From Rhodopirellula sp. (lineage in GTDB: Bacteria; Planctomycetota; Planctomycetia; Pirellulales; Pirellulaceae): DNA of 64,000 nt. A program made the translations under genes and the position numbers. Positions within the stretch are counted from its first letter, which is position 1, and every line of letters begins with the position of its first letter. The notes beneath the pieces are model-generated. The model was given only the letters and a program-made list of their open reading frames with translations. It made no database searches and had not been told where the DNA came from. The stretch covers positions 62,001 to 126,000 of the forward strand of contig NZGD01000103.1 in assembly GCA_002690925.1 (NCBI GenBank), given 5' to 3'. Below are positions 8,603 through 18,107 of the stretch, piece after piece.

Positions 8603-10129
8603 ATGAACAAAATGCTCGTAGTAATGCTGGGATCAATTGTCGCACTCGGCGCCATGATCTGGATACTGCAAAGTGGCGCCCAGCGAAAAAACTCGCCTGA
8701 CGTGACAGAAACCAACACAACAGACCCTCTCATGTTCTTCTGCGCCGCCAGCAACCGCGCGGTCATGGAAAAGATTGTTTCTGATTACAAGGAAGAATAT
8801 GGACGCGAAATCGATCTCCAGTACGGTGGCTCCCAAACGCTACTATCACAGTTGGAGGTGACAGGCGCCGGGGATTTGTACCTTCCTGCTGACGACAGTT
8901 ACCTCAATACTGCGAAAGAAATGAAACTCATTTCGGAAGTGCTGCCCATCGCCAAAATGGAAGTTGTTGTGGCTGTACCAAAGGGTAACCCGAAATCGAT
9001 CCAGAAATATGAGGATCTGCTGCGGGAAGATGTGAAGCTGGTTCAGGCGAATCCGGACGCCACTGCGGTCGGTAAAGTAACCAGACGAATGTTGAAGGAA
9101 TCAGGACAGTGGGATGCGCTCGACAAAGGCACCACCGCTTATCGCACGACCGTGACAGAAGCAGCGAATGATCTACTCGTGGGGGCTGCAGATGCAGCGA
9201 TCGTATATGATGCCGTGTTGCACACCTATCCTGATTTGGAGTTTGTAAAGTTACCTGAATTTTCCGCAGGGACATCGCTCGTTGCTTTGGGAGTGACCCG
9301 GCAAACCAAGCAGCCCAGTGCAGCCTTACACTTTGCCCGCTATGTGACAGCCCGAGACCGCGGCCTTGCAAATTATGCAGAACATGGTTTCCAAGTTGAG
9401 AAAGGTGATGCCTGGACAGAAACTCCCGAACTCAACTTGTTTGCCGGTTCAATGCTCCGCCCCGCCATTGAAGATACGGTCAAAAAATTCGAAAAGCGGG
9501 AAGGAGTTCGCGTCAATACTGTGTACAACGGATGTGGCATCCTGGTTGCTCAGATGAAAGCTGGGCAAGTACCGGATGCCTACTTTGCCTGCGATACAGA
9601 GTTCATGGAACAAGTTCCCGACCTATTTCCTGAACCGACCGATGTTTCGCAGAATGAACTGGTCATCATTGTCAAGAAAGGTAACCCGCATGGAATTGCT
9701 GGTTTGCGAGACCTGACCAAGGACGGATTGCGAGTGGGCATTGGTCATGAGAAACAGTGCGCGATGGGCTGGGTCACACAGAACACCTTTCGAGAGGGTG
9801 GTGTCCAACAGGAAGTGATGGAAAACGTCACGGTCCAAACCCCAACGGGTGATATGCTTGTCAACCAAATGCGAGCAGGATCACTCGATGCCGCTGTTGT
9901 TTATCTGAGCAACACCGCAGGTTCAGGTGAGTTCCTTGATGCTGTCCGCATCCAGGGACTTGATTGCAGCGTCGCGACGCAACCCTACGCAATCACACCC
10001 GACTCACCAAACGCGTTGACTGCCAGTCGACTGTTCCAGCAAATCTGCTCAACCGATTCTCAGGACAGCTTCATGGCTGAAGGCTTTCGCTGGAAACTTG
10101 ACACGGAGTCCAGCGCAGAAAATGACTGA
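8603..10129 (+). CDS. modA: tandem (double-domain) molybdate/tungstate-type ABC substrate-binding protein
   Basis: A 508-residue protein made of two ModA-like periplasmic binding domains in one chain. Residues 5-23 are an uncleaved-looking membrane anchor or signal sequence. Domain 1 spans about 43-265 (LMFFCAASNRAVMEKIV, QYGGSQTLLSQLEVTGAGDLY). Domain 2 spans about 277-497 (LNLFAGSMLRPAIEDTVKKF, VYNGCGILVAQMKAGQVPDAYF). Both have the serine-rich first loop and the G-S/G-C anion-binding loop typical of ModA. A single-domain ModA is about 250 residues, so this is a duplication and fusion. The paired domains are divergent, so ligands may differ. The gene overlaps modB by 8 nt. The substrate is inferred from family resemblance. 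Confidence 0.88.
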   Translation: MNKMLVVMLGSIVALGAMIWILQSGAQRKNSPDVTETNTTDPLMFFCAASNRAVMEKIVSDYKEEYGREIDLQYGGSQTLLSQLEVTGAGDLYLPADDSYLNTAKEMKLISEVLPIAKMEVVVAVPKGNPKSIQKYEDLLREDVKLVQANPDATAVGKVTRRMLKESGQWDALDKGTTAYRTTVTEAANDLLVGAADAAIVYDAVLHTYPDLEFVKLPEFSAGTSLVALGVTRQTKQPSAALHFARYVTARDRGLANYAEHGFQVEKGDAWTETPELNLFAGSMLRPAIEDTVKKFEKREGVRVNTVYNGCGILVAQMKAGQVPDAYFACDTEFMEQVPDLFPEPTDVSQNELVIIVKKGNPHGIAGLRDLTKDGLRVGIGHEKQCAMGWVTQNTFREGGVQQEVMENVTVQTPTGDMLVNQMRAGSLDAAVVYLSNTAGSGEFLDAVRIQGLDCSVATQPYAITPDSPNALTASRLFQQICSTDSQDSFMAEGFRWKLDTESSAEND

Positions 10130-10979
10130 ACCGGCAATCCAACGAACAGCTGAATCAAAAAGCAAGCTTAGACGAAGATGCTCAGACCTGCCCTTTTTTC
10201 TGGTCATGAGCGGCATTTCCTCATGCTTCATTCTGCTTATCGTCTTACTAATCGCTGCCGACCTGATGTTCACCTCATTTGAGGATTTCAGGGCCGCAGT
10301 GATGAAACCGGAGATACAGTCGGCATTTCGCCTGACCATCCTTTCCTGCACCATCGCGGCGTTGCTCTCCATTTGGGTTGCCACACCGCTTGGATATCTG
10401 CTTTCGCGATACCGATTTCCGGGACGTCTGCTGATTGATACGATCGTCGACATTCCGATCGTGCTGCCGCCACTGGTATTGGGGCTTAGCCTCCTCATCC
10501 TTTTCCACCTTCCCTTCGGGAACTGGGAACTGGAGGCATGGCTTCGTGACGACATCGGGTTTCCTATCACCTACCGTTGGCCAGCGGTGATCCTTGCACA
10601 ATTCAGTGTTTCCTGTGCATTCGCTGTCCGAACCATGCGAGTTACTTTTGATCAGATCAACCCGCGTGCAGAGGACGTTGCCCGAACGCTGGGCTGTACT
10701 CGCGGACAGGCATTCCTGCAGATCGCTTTGCCGCAATCGTGGCGTGGCATGATCGCGGCAACTACCATCGCGTGGGCACGAGCCTTGGGTGAGTTTGGCC
10801 CAATTCTTGTATTCGCTGGGGCGACCCGGATGCGAACAGAAGTACTATCAACCACCGTGTTTCTGGAACTCTCGATCGGTCAACTCAACGCCGCCGTCGC
10901 CGTCTCTCTGCTGATGGTCGCGATGGCTGTCGTCGTGCTTGTGGTCCTACGTGTATTGGGGACCGGATTGACGTCATGA
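10122..10979 (+). CDS. modB: molybdate-type ABC transporter permease ModB
   Basis: A 285-residue inner-membrane permease. The start at 10122 overlaps the modA stop (ATGACTGA), which implies translational coupling; an upstream start at 10098 is possible. Membrane segments begin at the hydrophobic FFLVMSGISSCFILLIVLLIAADLM stretch and continue with several more. The cytoplasmic EAA loop is RAEDVARTLGCTRGQAFLQIALP, which contacts the ATPase, and WARALGEFGPILVFAG is the conserved ModB/CysT segment. It partners the ModC ATPase encoded directly downstream (ATGA overlap). Confidence 0.93.
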   Translation: MTEPAIQRTAESKSKLRRRCSDLPFFLVMSGISSCFILLIVLLIAADLMFTSFEDFRAAVMKPEIQSAFRLTILSCTIAALLSIWVATPLGYLLSRYRFPGRLLIDTIVDIPIVLPPLVLGLSLLILFHLPFGNWELEAWLRDDIGFPITYRWPAVILAQFSVSCAFAVRTMRVTFDQINPRAEDVARTLGCTRGQAFLQIALPQSWRGMIAATTIAWARALGEFGPILVFAGATRMRTEVLSTTVFLELSIGQLNAAVAVSLLMVAMAVVVLVVLRVLGTGLTS

Positions 10980-11662
10980 TCGAGTTCCAACAGGTATGTA
11001 TCCGTGCTGGTGACTTTCACTTGAAGGATATCTCATTTGAGATTGGTAGTGGCCAATACGCCGTTTTGATGGGGCGAACAGGGCGGGGCAAGACCACCAT
11101 CCTGGAATCCCTTTGCGGACTAAGACGCGTACAAAGTGGAAAAATCATGATCCGTGGCATGGATGTCACAGACTGGGCACCCGGAGATCGGGAAATTGGC
11201 TACGTTCCGCAAGATCTCGCTCTGTTCCCTACCTTTTCAGTCGCGGAACATCTCCAGTTTGCATTGCGTTTGCGACGATTTCACGCAACGCAAATTGAGC
11301 ACCGTGTGAATGAATTGGCAGAAATGCTGGGCATTACCCATCTGCTGAAACGGCAGATCGAGGGACTTAGCGGGGGTGAGTCTCAACGTGTCGCGCTTGG
11401 TCGTGCACTTTCTTTTCGTCCCACTGTGCTACTGCTTGATGAACCGTTGAGCGCACTGGATTCTGAAACCCGTGAGGAAATACAGACGCTTTTGCGTACG
11501 CTGACCGACAACACCGGTGTCACGACATTACACATCACCCACAACACCGCCGAGGCAACAGCGCTCGCCGATCGGCGTTTCCATATTGCCGATGGTCAAG
11601 TGATCGAAGAATTTGTGAAGCAAAGCGGACCACCCAGCCCAACAGATTCAGCCGCAGGCTGA
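10976..11662 (+). CDS. modC: molybdate-type ABC transporter ATPase ModC (short form)
   Basis: A 228-residue ABC ATPase. Walker A is GRTGRGKTT (33-41), the signature is LSGGESQRVALGRAL, Walker B is VLLLDEPLSALD, and the switch histidine follows in TTLHITHNT. The start overlaps the modB stop as ATGA. Classical ModC (about 350 residues) carries C-terminal TOBE/Mop molybdate-binding domains; these are absent here, so this is a minimal ATPase without the oxyanion regulatory module. It forms the last gene of the 3605-11662 run. The substrate (molybdate, tungstate or another oxyanion) is inferred from the partner genes. Confidence 0.93.
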   Translation: MIEFQQVCIRAGDFHLKDISFEIGSGQYAVLMGRTGRGKTTILESLCGLRRVQSGKIMIRGMDVTDWAPGDREIGYVPQDLALFPTFSVAEHLQFALRLRRFHATQIEHRVNELAEMLGITHLLKRQIEGLSGGESQRVALGRALSFRPTVLLLDEPLSALDSETREEIQTLLRTLTDNTGVTTLHITHNTAEATALADRRFHIADGQVIEEFVKQSGPPSPTDSAAG

Positions 11663-11670
11663 CAGCCTGT
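11654..11670. terminator. possible weak hairpin at the modC stop
   Basis: GCAGGC, a five-base loop that includes the modC TGA, then GCCTGT forms a 6-bp hairpin at the convergent junction with the DUF1080 gene. There is no following T-run, so termination is doubtful. Confidence 0.25.
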
Positions 11671-11681
11671 GCAATCAGTTC

Positions 11682-12899
11682 CTAATTCTTGACTGCTGCT
11701 GGTTCAGGCTTCTTCTCTGCAGCTGCCTTCTCTGCAGCTGCCTTCTCTGCAGCTGCCTTCTCTGCAGCTGCCTTCTCCGCAGCTGCCTTCTCCGCAGCTG
11801 CCTTCTCCGCAGCTGCCTTCTCCGCAGCTGCCTTCTTCGCAGCTTCTAGCTTGACTTTCTTCGCCTCTTCCAATTCCTCTTTTGTGGGATAGACCGGAAA
11901 ATCACCTTTTGCCAAGCCACGGTCGACTAACCAGACATTTCGGAATCTCACTGGGTCACCGTGATCTTGAAATCGTGTCGGCAACAGGGTTGGTTCCTCT
12001 TGCTTCCCAGCACCCGTTTTATTTGGCAACTCGACATCGTCCTGCACTTTTACTCCATTAATCCATGACGTTATCCGTGCGTTTCGCACTTTGGATCCGT
12101 CAGCGGCCCATCGTGGTGCAGTGAATTGCACGTCGTAAGTTTGCCAACTGAGAGGCGGGAGGGCCATGTTCACATCAGGTTTTTTAAATCGGTAGAGCGA
12201 TCCCAGGCCGTTTTGAAGTCGCTCCAGCCCAAATGAATCGAGTACCTGGCACTCATAACGGCTTTGCAAATAGAGTCCACTGTTACCGCGACTCTGCCCC
12301 TCAGCCTTTGGCATGTATGGGATCCGAAATTCAACATGCAGGTTGAAATCCTGAAACATGGGTTTCAGGTCAGCACCCTGCATCAGAAGTCCATCTTTGG
12401 TCATTTGAGCATTTGTAAACTGATCAACATTTTTGCCGTTGAACAAGACGATGGCTTCTTCCGGGGGAAGCGCTCCCATGCTGGGGCTTGAACGTTGCAA
12501 ACGATTCAGCTTGCCGATCTTATTCCCTTTCCGATCCAGTAAAAGACAGTGTTCTTTCTCAACAATCATGACCCACGGTCCACCTGAAAGGACCACAAAA
12601 TCATCTGAACGTTGACCGATCATGCGAAACGCTTCTGGCTTGTGCTTTTCCTGACCGGGCAAACCACCGAGGAACGATTGTGCATCAAACGAACCATCTC
12701 CGAGAGCACGCAATTGCAAGCCGAGCTGTTCTTTCTCTCCTTCAACAGGCGTGATCTCACCGAGGAACTCACCCATCAAGGCAAAGTCCTTGTCACCTTG
12801 CGGTGGCTCGGTAAAGGCTGGGCCCTTTCCGTTATCAGCCGCGGTCAGAGCAGAAGTGCAAGAAAACGCTAGAAAAATAGTAGTGAGCAGGTATCGCAT
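11682..12899 (-). CDS. secreted DUF1080 (3-keto-disaccharide hydrolase-like) protein with alanine/lysine/glutamate tail
   Basis: A 405-residue exported protein starting at MRYLLTTIFLAFSC, a clear signal peptide ending near ALTAAD; the frame is open further upstream but without a signal. The central and C-terminal part (about 150-340) is a DUF1080 fold: EEAIVLFNGKNVDQFT, LHVEFRIPYMP, SGLYLQSRYECQVLDSFG, YDVQFTAPRW, FQDHGDPVRFRNVWLVD. DUF1080 proteins are concanavalin-like and include 3-keto-glucoside hydrolases. The last 60 residues are a repeating KAAAE motif encoded by a 15-bp tandem repeat, predicted to be a long charged helix. It is divergent from the sulfatase at 13142. Confidence 0.88.
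   Translation of the reverse strand: MRYLLTTIFLAFSCTSALTAADNGKGPAFTEPPQGDKDFALMGEFLGEITPVEGEKEQLGLQLRALGDGSFDAQSFLGGLPGQEKHKPEAFRMIGQRSDDFVVLSGGPWVMIVEKEHCLLLDRKGNKIGKLNRLQRSSPSMGALPPEEAIVLFNGKNVDQFTNAQMTKDGLLMQGADLKPMFQDFNLHVEFRIPYMPKAEGQSRGNSGLYLQSRYECQVLDSFGLERLQNGLGSLYRFKKPDVNMALPPLSWQTYDVQFTAPRWAADGSKVRNARITSWINGVKVQDDVELPNKTGAGKQEEPTLLPTRFQDHGDPVRFRNVWLVDRGLAKGDFPVYPTKEELEEAKKVKLEAAKKAAAEKAAAEKAAAEKAAAEKAAAEKAAAEKAAAEKAAAEKKPEPAAVKN
11716..11850 (-). repeat. 15-bp tandem repeat in the DUF1080 gene
   Basis: Eight consecutive 15-bp units (TCTGCAGCTGCCTTC on the plus strand) followed by one degenerate unit. The first four carry TCTGC and the next four TCCGC, so two sub-families of unit are stacked. 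The repeat encodes KAAAE on the minus strand. Such short arrays change in copy number by slippage, so length variation between strains is likely. Confidence 0.92.
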
Positions 12900-13141
12900 G
12901 AGTGCAAAAGTCACGAGCAAGGGGATGCGAGGGGTGGGAAAGCCAACGTTCATAATGTAGTTCAACGTCTGCCAAATGCCACTGGATGCTGAGTTGTGAG
13001 CTGCATCTTGGGCTGCCAGAGCCGGAAAATATGCTACGTTCCGTTCGATCATCGCCAGATTTACCCGCTATCATGGAAAAGTGGGCAGACAGCCCAACTT
13101 TCAATCTTCTCACCCCCGTTCCCTTTTGAGGTTCCCAAGCA

Positions 13142-14716
13142 ATGCAGCGACTGATTCTCAATCCGGCAGTGCTGATCATTCTGCTGTCGGTCACTTCATG
13201 GTCCCAAGCCGCTGATACGCCACCAAACATTGTCTTCATTTTCACAGATGATCACTGCGAACAGGCACTCAGTGCTTACGATCCTTCTCGCATCACAACT
13301 CCCAATCTGGATCGCATTGCCAATGAAGGCATGCGTTTTGACCGTTGCTATGTGACGAATTCAATTTGCGGCCCCAGTCGCGCTGTTATTCAAACTGGCA
13401 AGTACAGCCACCTCAACGGCTTCATCCGCAACGGCAATCGATTCAACGGGGATCAACAGACGTTTCCCAAACTCTTGCAGGCCCACGGCTACCAAACCGC
13501 CGTGGTCGGAAAATGGCATCTGGCTTCGACACCACAAGGCTACGACTACTACGATGTGCTCAAGGGACAAGGACCTTATTACAACCCACCCATGATCACT
13601 GCGGATGAAAATGGCCAACCGGTCACTCGTAAGCACGTTGGCTACACGACTGAGATCATCACTGAGAAATTACTGAATTGGATGACGGAAAAGCGTGAAC
13701 CAAATAAACCATTCATGGTGATGTACCAGCACAAAGCGCCTCACCGAAACTGGATGCCTTCGCCAAAGTACCTGAATTGGTTGGATGATGTGACGCTCCC
13801 TGAACCAGAAACCATGTACGACGACTACTCTGGCCGCACACAGGCAGCCGGTCGGCAAACCATGACAATGCGACAACACTTGAATCCGAGAGATCTCAAA
13901 CTGCAGGGTCATGGCACGATGACGCCGGAACAGATCAAGGTCTGGGATGCCGCCTATGGCCCGAAGAATGCAGCTTTCGAAAAAGCGCGTTCTACCATGT
14001 CGGAGAAAGAAATCCTGCAGTGGAAGTACCAGCGCTACGCAAAAGACTACCTCAGGTGCGTCAAAAGTGTTGATGATGGCGTCGGTCAGGTCCTCGACTA
14101 TCTGGACACAGCAGGTTTGGCTGACAATACCATCGTCATCTACTCATCAGACCAGGGCTGGTACCTCGGTGAGCATGGCTGGTTTGATAAACGATGGATG
14201 TACGAAGAATCTTTAAAAACTCCATTGCTGATCCGATGGCCTGGGCATGTGAAGCCGGGCACCATCAACGATGACATTGTTTCAAATCTCGACTTCCCAG
14301 AAACCTTTCTTGATGTTGCAGGAGTTGACATCCCTTCAGACATGCAGGGAAAGAGCCTGGTTCCAATACTCGAAGGTCAAACTCCCGAGGATTGGCGAAC
14401 CGCGTTTTACTACCAGTACTACGAGAATCCTGGCGGACATAATGTGGCACGCCACTACGGTGTCACCAACGGCCAGCACAAGTTAATTCACTTCTATGCA
14501 TTGGAAGGAAAGAAAATTGATGACTGGGAATTATTCGATTTAAAAGAAGATCCGAACGAATTGCGAAGTGTATTCAATGATCCTCAGTATGCTGAAGTCA
14601 AGCAATACATGAAGTCTGAATTGGAACGTCTTCGCAAACAGTATGCAGTCGGACCTGACGACGACCCCGGTCGTGCACAGCGTAACAAACCAAAAAAGCA
14701 GGCTAAACAGAGGTGA
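13142..14716 (+). CDS. secreted arylsulfatase (Cys-type sulfatase family)
   Basis: A 524-residue sulfatase with a signal peptide (residues 1-23, cleavage near SQA-ADT). The catalytic signature is [11 protein letters not shown] with C76, the residue converted to formylglycine, and R80. The metal-binding D36-D37 stand in FIFTDDH, and GKWHLAST gives the usual Lys-His pair. The overall pattern resembles S1-family N-acetylglucosamine-6-/iduronate-type sulfatases, which act on sulfated polysaccharides outside the cytoplasm. The C-terminal tail is basic (PKKQAKQR). It is transcribed divergently from the DUF1080 gene. Substrate is unknown. It needs a formylglycine-generating enzyme for activity. Confidence 0.93.
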   Translation: MQRLILNPAVLIILLSVTSWSQAADTPPNIVFIFTDDHCEQALSAYDPSRITTPNLDRIANEGMRFDRCYVTNSICGPSRAVIQTGKYSHLNGFIRNGNRFNGDQQTFPKLLQAHGYQTAVVGKWHLASTPQGYDYYDVLKGQGPYYNPPMITADENGQPVTRKHVGYTTEIITEKLLNWMTEKREPNKPFMVMYQHKAPHRNWMPSPKYLNWLDDVTLPEPETMYDDYSGRTQAAGRQTMTMRQHLNPRDLKLQGHGTMTPEQIKVWDAAYGPKNAAFEKARSTMSEKEILQWKYQRYAKDYLRCVKSVDDGVGQVLDYLDTAGLADNTIVIYSSDQGWYLGEHGWFDKRWMYEESLKTPLLIRWPGHVKPGTINDDIVSNLDFPETFLDVAGVDIPSDMQGKSLVPILEGQTPEDWRTAFYYQYYENPGGHNVARHYGVTNGQHKLIHFYALEGKKIDDWELFDLKEDPNELRSVFNDPQYAEVKQYMKSELERLRKQYAVGPDDDPGRAQRNKPKKQAKQR

Positions 14717-14768
14717 GCGTGGATTGTTCACCCGAGCACATCAGGACACCCTGCCAAGCAGTCTTTCC

Positions 14769-15704
14769 CTATCGCAGAAATTCCGGGACCGGCTTGTGAA
14801 GGGGACTCAAATACAGCGTCTCGGACGTGTGCCGGGTTGCAACCGGACGCAATAGCCCAGCCGCTGACTCCAAAACGTCACGCCGACTAATCTGCCCCAC
14901 GAGCTTCCCGTTCTCCAGAATGGGAAGCCGTCGATAGGGCGAGTTGAGAAACATTTGCGCTACGCTCAGCAAGTCGGCACCCATGCACGTTGTGAGGGCA
15001 TCACGATCCATGTAATCACCCACCATGCGGGTAATCACAGCCGCTTGCGATTCAGTAGCATCAACTGCACTTCGAAAACGTTCTCGCACATTTAACGCCA
15101 TACGCCGCTCAGCACGCAACACATCACGACGGCTTACCTGCCCCACCAATTGGTTGCCGCGCAACACGGGCAAACGCCGATACGGTGTCTTTTGAAATCG
15201 GTGCGCCACATCCAGCAGAAGATCATCTTCGCTCACCAATCGATTCCGATCTAAATCCATATAGTGAGACACGCACGTGCCTGGAAATTGATCATAGACA
15301 GCCGCCATCAAAGCCTGCATCGCAGTCTTCTCAGAAAACACTCCCCGATATTCACCTGCCTCATTGATGACGGGTGCACCTGAAATACGTTTTTTCAGGA
15401 GGTGATCAATCGCGTCAAATACATCAGTCACTGGGCTCAGTGTCACTAATTCACTCGTCATGAATGTTTGCACACAGGGTACGAACATCTCTGATTCATT
15501 GCCAAGTTCCAACATAGTTGTCAATGAACTCAGAGAACACTTTTCGCTGAACACGCCAAGAAACTCTCCGCTGCAATCTACCACCGGCGCGCCTGAAATA
15601 TTGTGCCTTAACAGCTTTCCTATCGCGTCAAGCACACAAGTTTTTGCATCAAGCGTTACCAACTCACGCCGCATAAAATCGCGAACAGCTTTCATCTCAT
15701 ACAT
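14769..15704 (-). CDS. protein with four CBS domains
   Basis: A 311-residue cytoplasmic protein built only of CBS domains. The start is the ATG at 15704, which has AAGGAG six bases upstream. The four CBS motifs lie at about 8-65, 80-137, 148-200 and 230-285. Units 1 and 2 share ISGAPV and GVFSEK, while 3 and 4 share PYRRLP and GQ(V/I)SRRDVL, so the protein looks like two duplicated pairs. CBS domains bind adenosyl nucleotides and act as regulatory modules. No effector domain is attached, so its partner is unknown. It is convergent with the sulfatase at 13142. Confidence 0.85.
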   Translation of the reverse strand: MYEMKAVRDFMRRELVTLDAKTCVLDAIGKLLRHNISGAPVVDCSGEFLGVFSEKCSLSSLTTMLELGNESEMFVPCVQTFMTSELVTLSPVTDVFDAIDHLLKKRISGAPVINEAGEYRGVFSEKTAMQALMAAVYDQFPGTCVSHYMDLDRNRLVSEDDLLLDVAHRFQKTPYRRLPVLRGNQLVGQVSRRDVLRAERRMALNVRERFRSAVDATESQAAVITRMVGDYMDRDALTTCMGADLLSVAQMFLNSPYRRLPILENGKLVGQISRRDVLESAAGLLRPVATRHTSETLYLSPLHKPVPEFLR

Positions 15705-15843
15705 GAACAACTCCTTCGACATTGTGGGACAAATGCGCAGACGCTTTTGGTAAACGCCCAACCCCAATCTAGAAGTCACACAAAGAGGAGTCAATTTTTC
15801 CAACTAAAGTTGCAGCCCTGCAGCTTGTGAAAAAATGCGCAAA

Positions 15844-17289
15844 CTATTTCTTGCGTTTTGTGAGACGCGAAGAATATTCCCAGCGACTCTTCCAATCATC
15901 GAAGTAGGGTCGATATTCATCGACGTCTGTCCAAAAACGTGGCTCGGGCTCTCCGCCATCAATTTCCCCTGTCGGGTAATCTTTTCCCACAGCACTGGCA
16001 TCAACACCTCGACTCCAACTCAATAGCTGTTGCCGCATCTTCCTGAAGGTTTCCGGGTATTTCTCGGCAAGATCATTCTGTTCTTCCGGATCCATTTCGA
16101 GATCATATAAGGCAAACGAACCTTTCTGCATACTATTGGTAAGCAATTTCATATTGTTATCGATCCATGCCGCCCGTCCCGTATGCCGAAATGGAATTGG
16201 TTTCCTGCGAGTTTCGATTTCACCATCCAACAGCGGCACCAAGCTAACCCCGTCGAGTGGTCGTTTTGCATCTGGGTACGAAACACGAGTGATTTCAAGA
16301 ATTGTGGGCAGAATATCGAGAACGCTTGCCGGATAACTTGTTACCCGGGATTTTTTCAGTACTTCTGGCCACTCCAGAATCGCTGGCACCCGTAACCCCC
16401 CTTCATAAATGGTTCCCTTGTTGCCACGAAGTCCCCCCACGGTACTGGGTTTGATTTTTGGTAGCCCACCGTTGTCACTACAAAACCAAAGCATGGTGTG
16501 ATCCGCTATTCCAAGTTTCCTGAGCCCTTTTCGAAGCGTACCGATGCTACGATCCATTGCCACAAGTTCGCCGTAATGGTTTTTTGAAACTTCATCGAGA
16601 CTTTCGAATCCGGCCATATCGGTATCAGCAGCTTTGAATGGACTATGAGGTGTCCCGTACCAAATGACAGTGAACGTTGGCGACTGTTTTGCATTCTGCT
16701 CTAGGAACACAAGTGCCTGATCCACGACGACCTCAGACGAATCCCCCGAAAATTCCTCAAACTCACCAATACGACTGAGTATCGGATCACGGTCAAAAAA
16801 ATTGGTAACCGATAGCCAAGTCTCGAATCCGAACTCGCCGGGGTTGTGATCATCACTTTTCAAAATCGGTACGCCGGGCCCGCGTAGTGCATTGAGATGC
16901 CACTTTCCAAAATGACCGGTTCGGTAACCTGCTTTGGCAAGGATTGCCGGAAGGGTGATTTCCTGCCGTCGCAAGGCATAACCGTGACTCAGTACACCAG
17001 TTCGGTCATTTGCGCGCCCGGTCAGCACGCTCGCGCGTGTTGGTGAACAAACAGGTGCGCCTGCGTAAAATCGATCGAACCTCAAACCTGATTCAGCCAT
17101 TGCATCAAGATGCGGCGTTTTTAGAACGGGATGATCATAATAGCCCGTTTGCCCCCACCCCTGATCATCTGCCATCACCAACACAATGTGTGGCGGTGAA
17201 GCACTCACAACCGTCATGCTGATTAATACAAGAAGGCTGATTAGACTGACCAAACAAATTCGTCCATTTACCATTTCGATTCCAACCAT
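15844..17289 (-). CDS. secreted arylsulfatase (second sulfatase)
   Basis: A 481-residue sulfatase of the Cys type. The signature is CSPTRASVLTG with C81; D41 and D42 form the metal site in VMADDQGWG. An N-terminal hydrophobic segment (about 11-30) is the signal peptide. The start could be the GTG-free ATG at 17289 or the ATG at 17274 (MVNGRICLVS); neither has a strong Shine-Dalgarno. The C-terminal part carries WYGTPHSPF and LWFCSDNGGLPK typical of the family. Likely periplasmic or extracellular, acting on a sulfated glycan. It follows the CBS gene on the same strand. Confidence 0.92.
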   Translation of the reverse strand: MVGIEMVNGRICLVSLISLLVLISMTVVSASPPHIVLVMADDQGWGQTGYYDHPVLKTPHLDAMAESGLRFDRFYAGAPVCSPTRASVLTGRANDRTGVLSHGYALRRQEITLPAILAKAGYRTGHFGKWHLNALRGPGVPILKSDDHNPGEFGFETWLSVTNFFDRDPILSRIGEFEEFSGDSSEVVVDQALVFLEQNAKQSPTFTVIWYGTPHSPFKAADTDMAGFESLDEVSKNHYGELVAMDRSIGTLRKGLRKLGIADHTMLWFCSDNGGLPKIKPSTVGGLRGNKGTIYEGGLRVPAILEWPEVLKKSRVTSYPASVLDILPTILEITRVSYPDAKRPLDGVSLVPLLDGEIETRRKPIPFRHTGRAAWIDNNMKLLTNSMQKGSFALYDLEMDPEEQNDLAEKYPETFRKMRQQLLSWSRGVDASAVGKDYPTGEIDGGEPEPRFWTDVDEYRPYFDDWKSRWEYSSRLTKRKK

Positions 17290-17588
17290 TTGCTATTGCT
17301 AAAAAAATTTGATTTCAGCTGCCTCGTAAAATTCAAAACTGCCACTGCACAAGGGCTTCGCCCTGGAGAGCCACTATTATGAAACCAACAGGCACCACAG
17401 CCAACTAAGATGCAATTGACCATGCTTGCTAGCACTAATGCGGTCATCATCACCCATGCGTCGATTCAACGCAAATATGCACGGGCGGTTTATCATGGCA
17501 GGCAGAGAACGCTGTCCGGTCAATTCCAGCTTACCTGAACGTCGACCTGCAAAAGATTGAGACTTGCCGTTCGCTTAGCGGAGGGCTT

Positions 17589-18107
17589 TCAGCGTGCCGG
17601 TAACGAACGCGGTGATGCTGTCTCATGTTTGGCATCGCGACGAATTCGTGAACGAGCAGAAACGAGGGTTATAAATTGTCCTCGTTGAACAACCCGACCA
17701 TGCTGGTTGATCAACTCACGAGTCCATGTCACACGCCCTGCCCGGCGTCCGTGTGGTTGCACCTCACGAACTTCCGTTCGTACGCACACAACATCACCGA
17801 AGAAGACGGGCGAGTCGAACTGCCAATCAGAGATACCCACCAACGCCAAGGTTGCGATCGCCGGTCGAGAACTACTAAGACCAGCTAAAACGCTCAGCCC
17901 CAGCAGCCCGTGCGCGATAGGCTCGCCGAACGGCGACGCCATGCCACCATCTTCATGCAGTGGATCGTGATCCCCTGTCAACAAAGCAAAGTCAGCAACA
18001 TCTTCTGCCGTGATCTCACGCTCATCGCTCAACCAATGGTCCCCAACTTGCAGATCCTCCAGGAACAAACGCCGGACCTGTGTCGATTCTGTGGTGGATA
18101 TTTCCAA
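17589..18107 (-). CDS. MaoC-like (R)-hydratase domain protein
   Basis: A 172-residue single hot-dog-fold protein of the MaoC dehydratase family, which hydrates enoyl thioesters or acts as accessory domain in polyhydroxyalkanoate and fatty acid metabolism. The hydratase motif reads FALLTGDHDPLHEDGGMA: the catalytic pair is D46 and H51, although the usual Asn between them is an Asp (D48). FGEPIAHGLLG completes the motif. The start appears to be a TTG at 18107 because a stop lies just upstream in frame; no ATG fits. The C-terminus is arginine-rich. Cytoplasmic; divergent from the FG-GAP gene. Confidence 0.8.
   Translation of the reverse strand: MEISTTESTQVRRLFLEDLQVGDHWLSDEREITAEDVADFALLTGDHDPLHEDGGMASPFGEPIAHGLLGLSVLAGLSSSRPAIATLALVGISDWQFDSPVFFGDVVCVRTEVREVQPHGRRAGRVTWTRELINQHGRVVQRGQFITLVSARSRIRRDAKHETASPRSLPAR

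Noticed and set aside
11689-11892. Plus-strand alanine/phenylalanine/serine-rich open frame.
   Set aside because: It is the antisense reading of the 15-bp repeat in the DUF1080 gene.
17352-17364. AGGGC-TTC-GCCCT hairpin in the gap before the second sulfatase gene.
   Set aside because: No T-run on either side and far from both gene ends, so no function can be supported.
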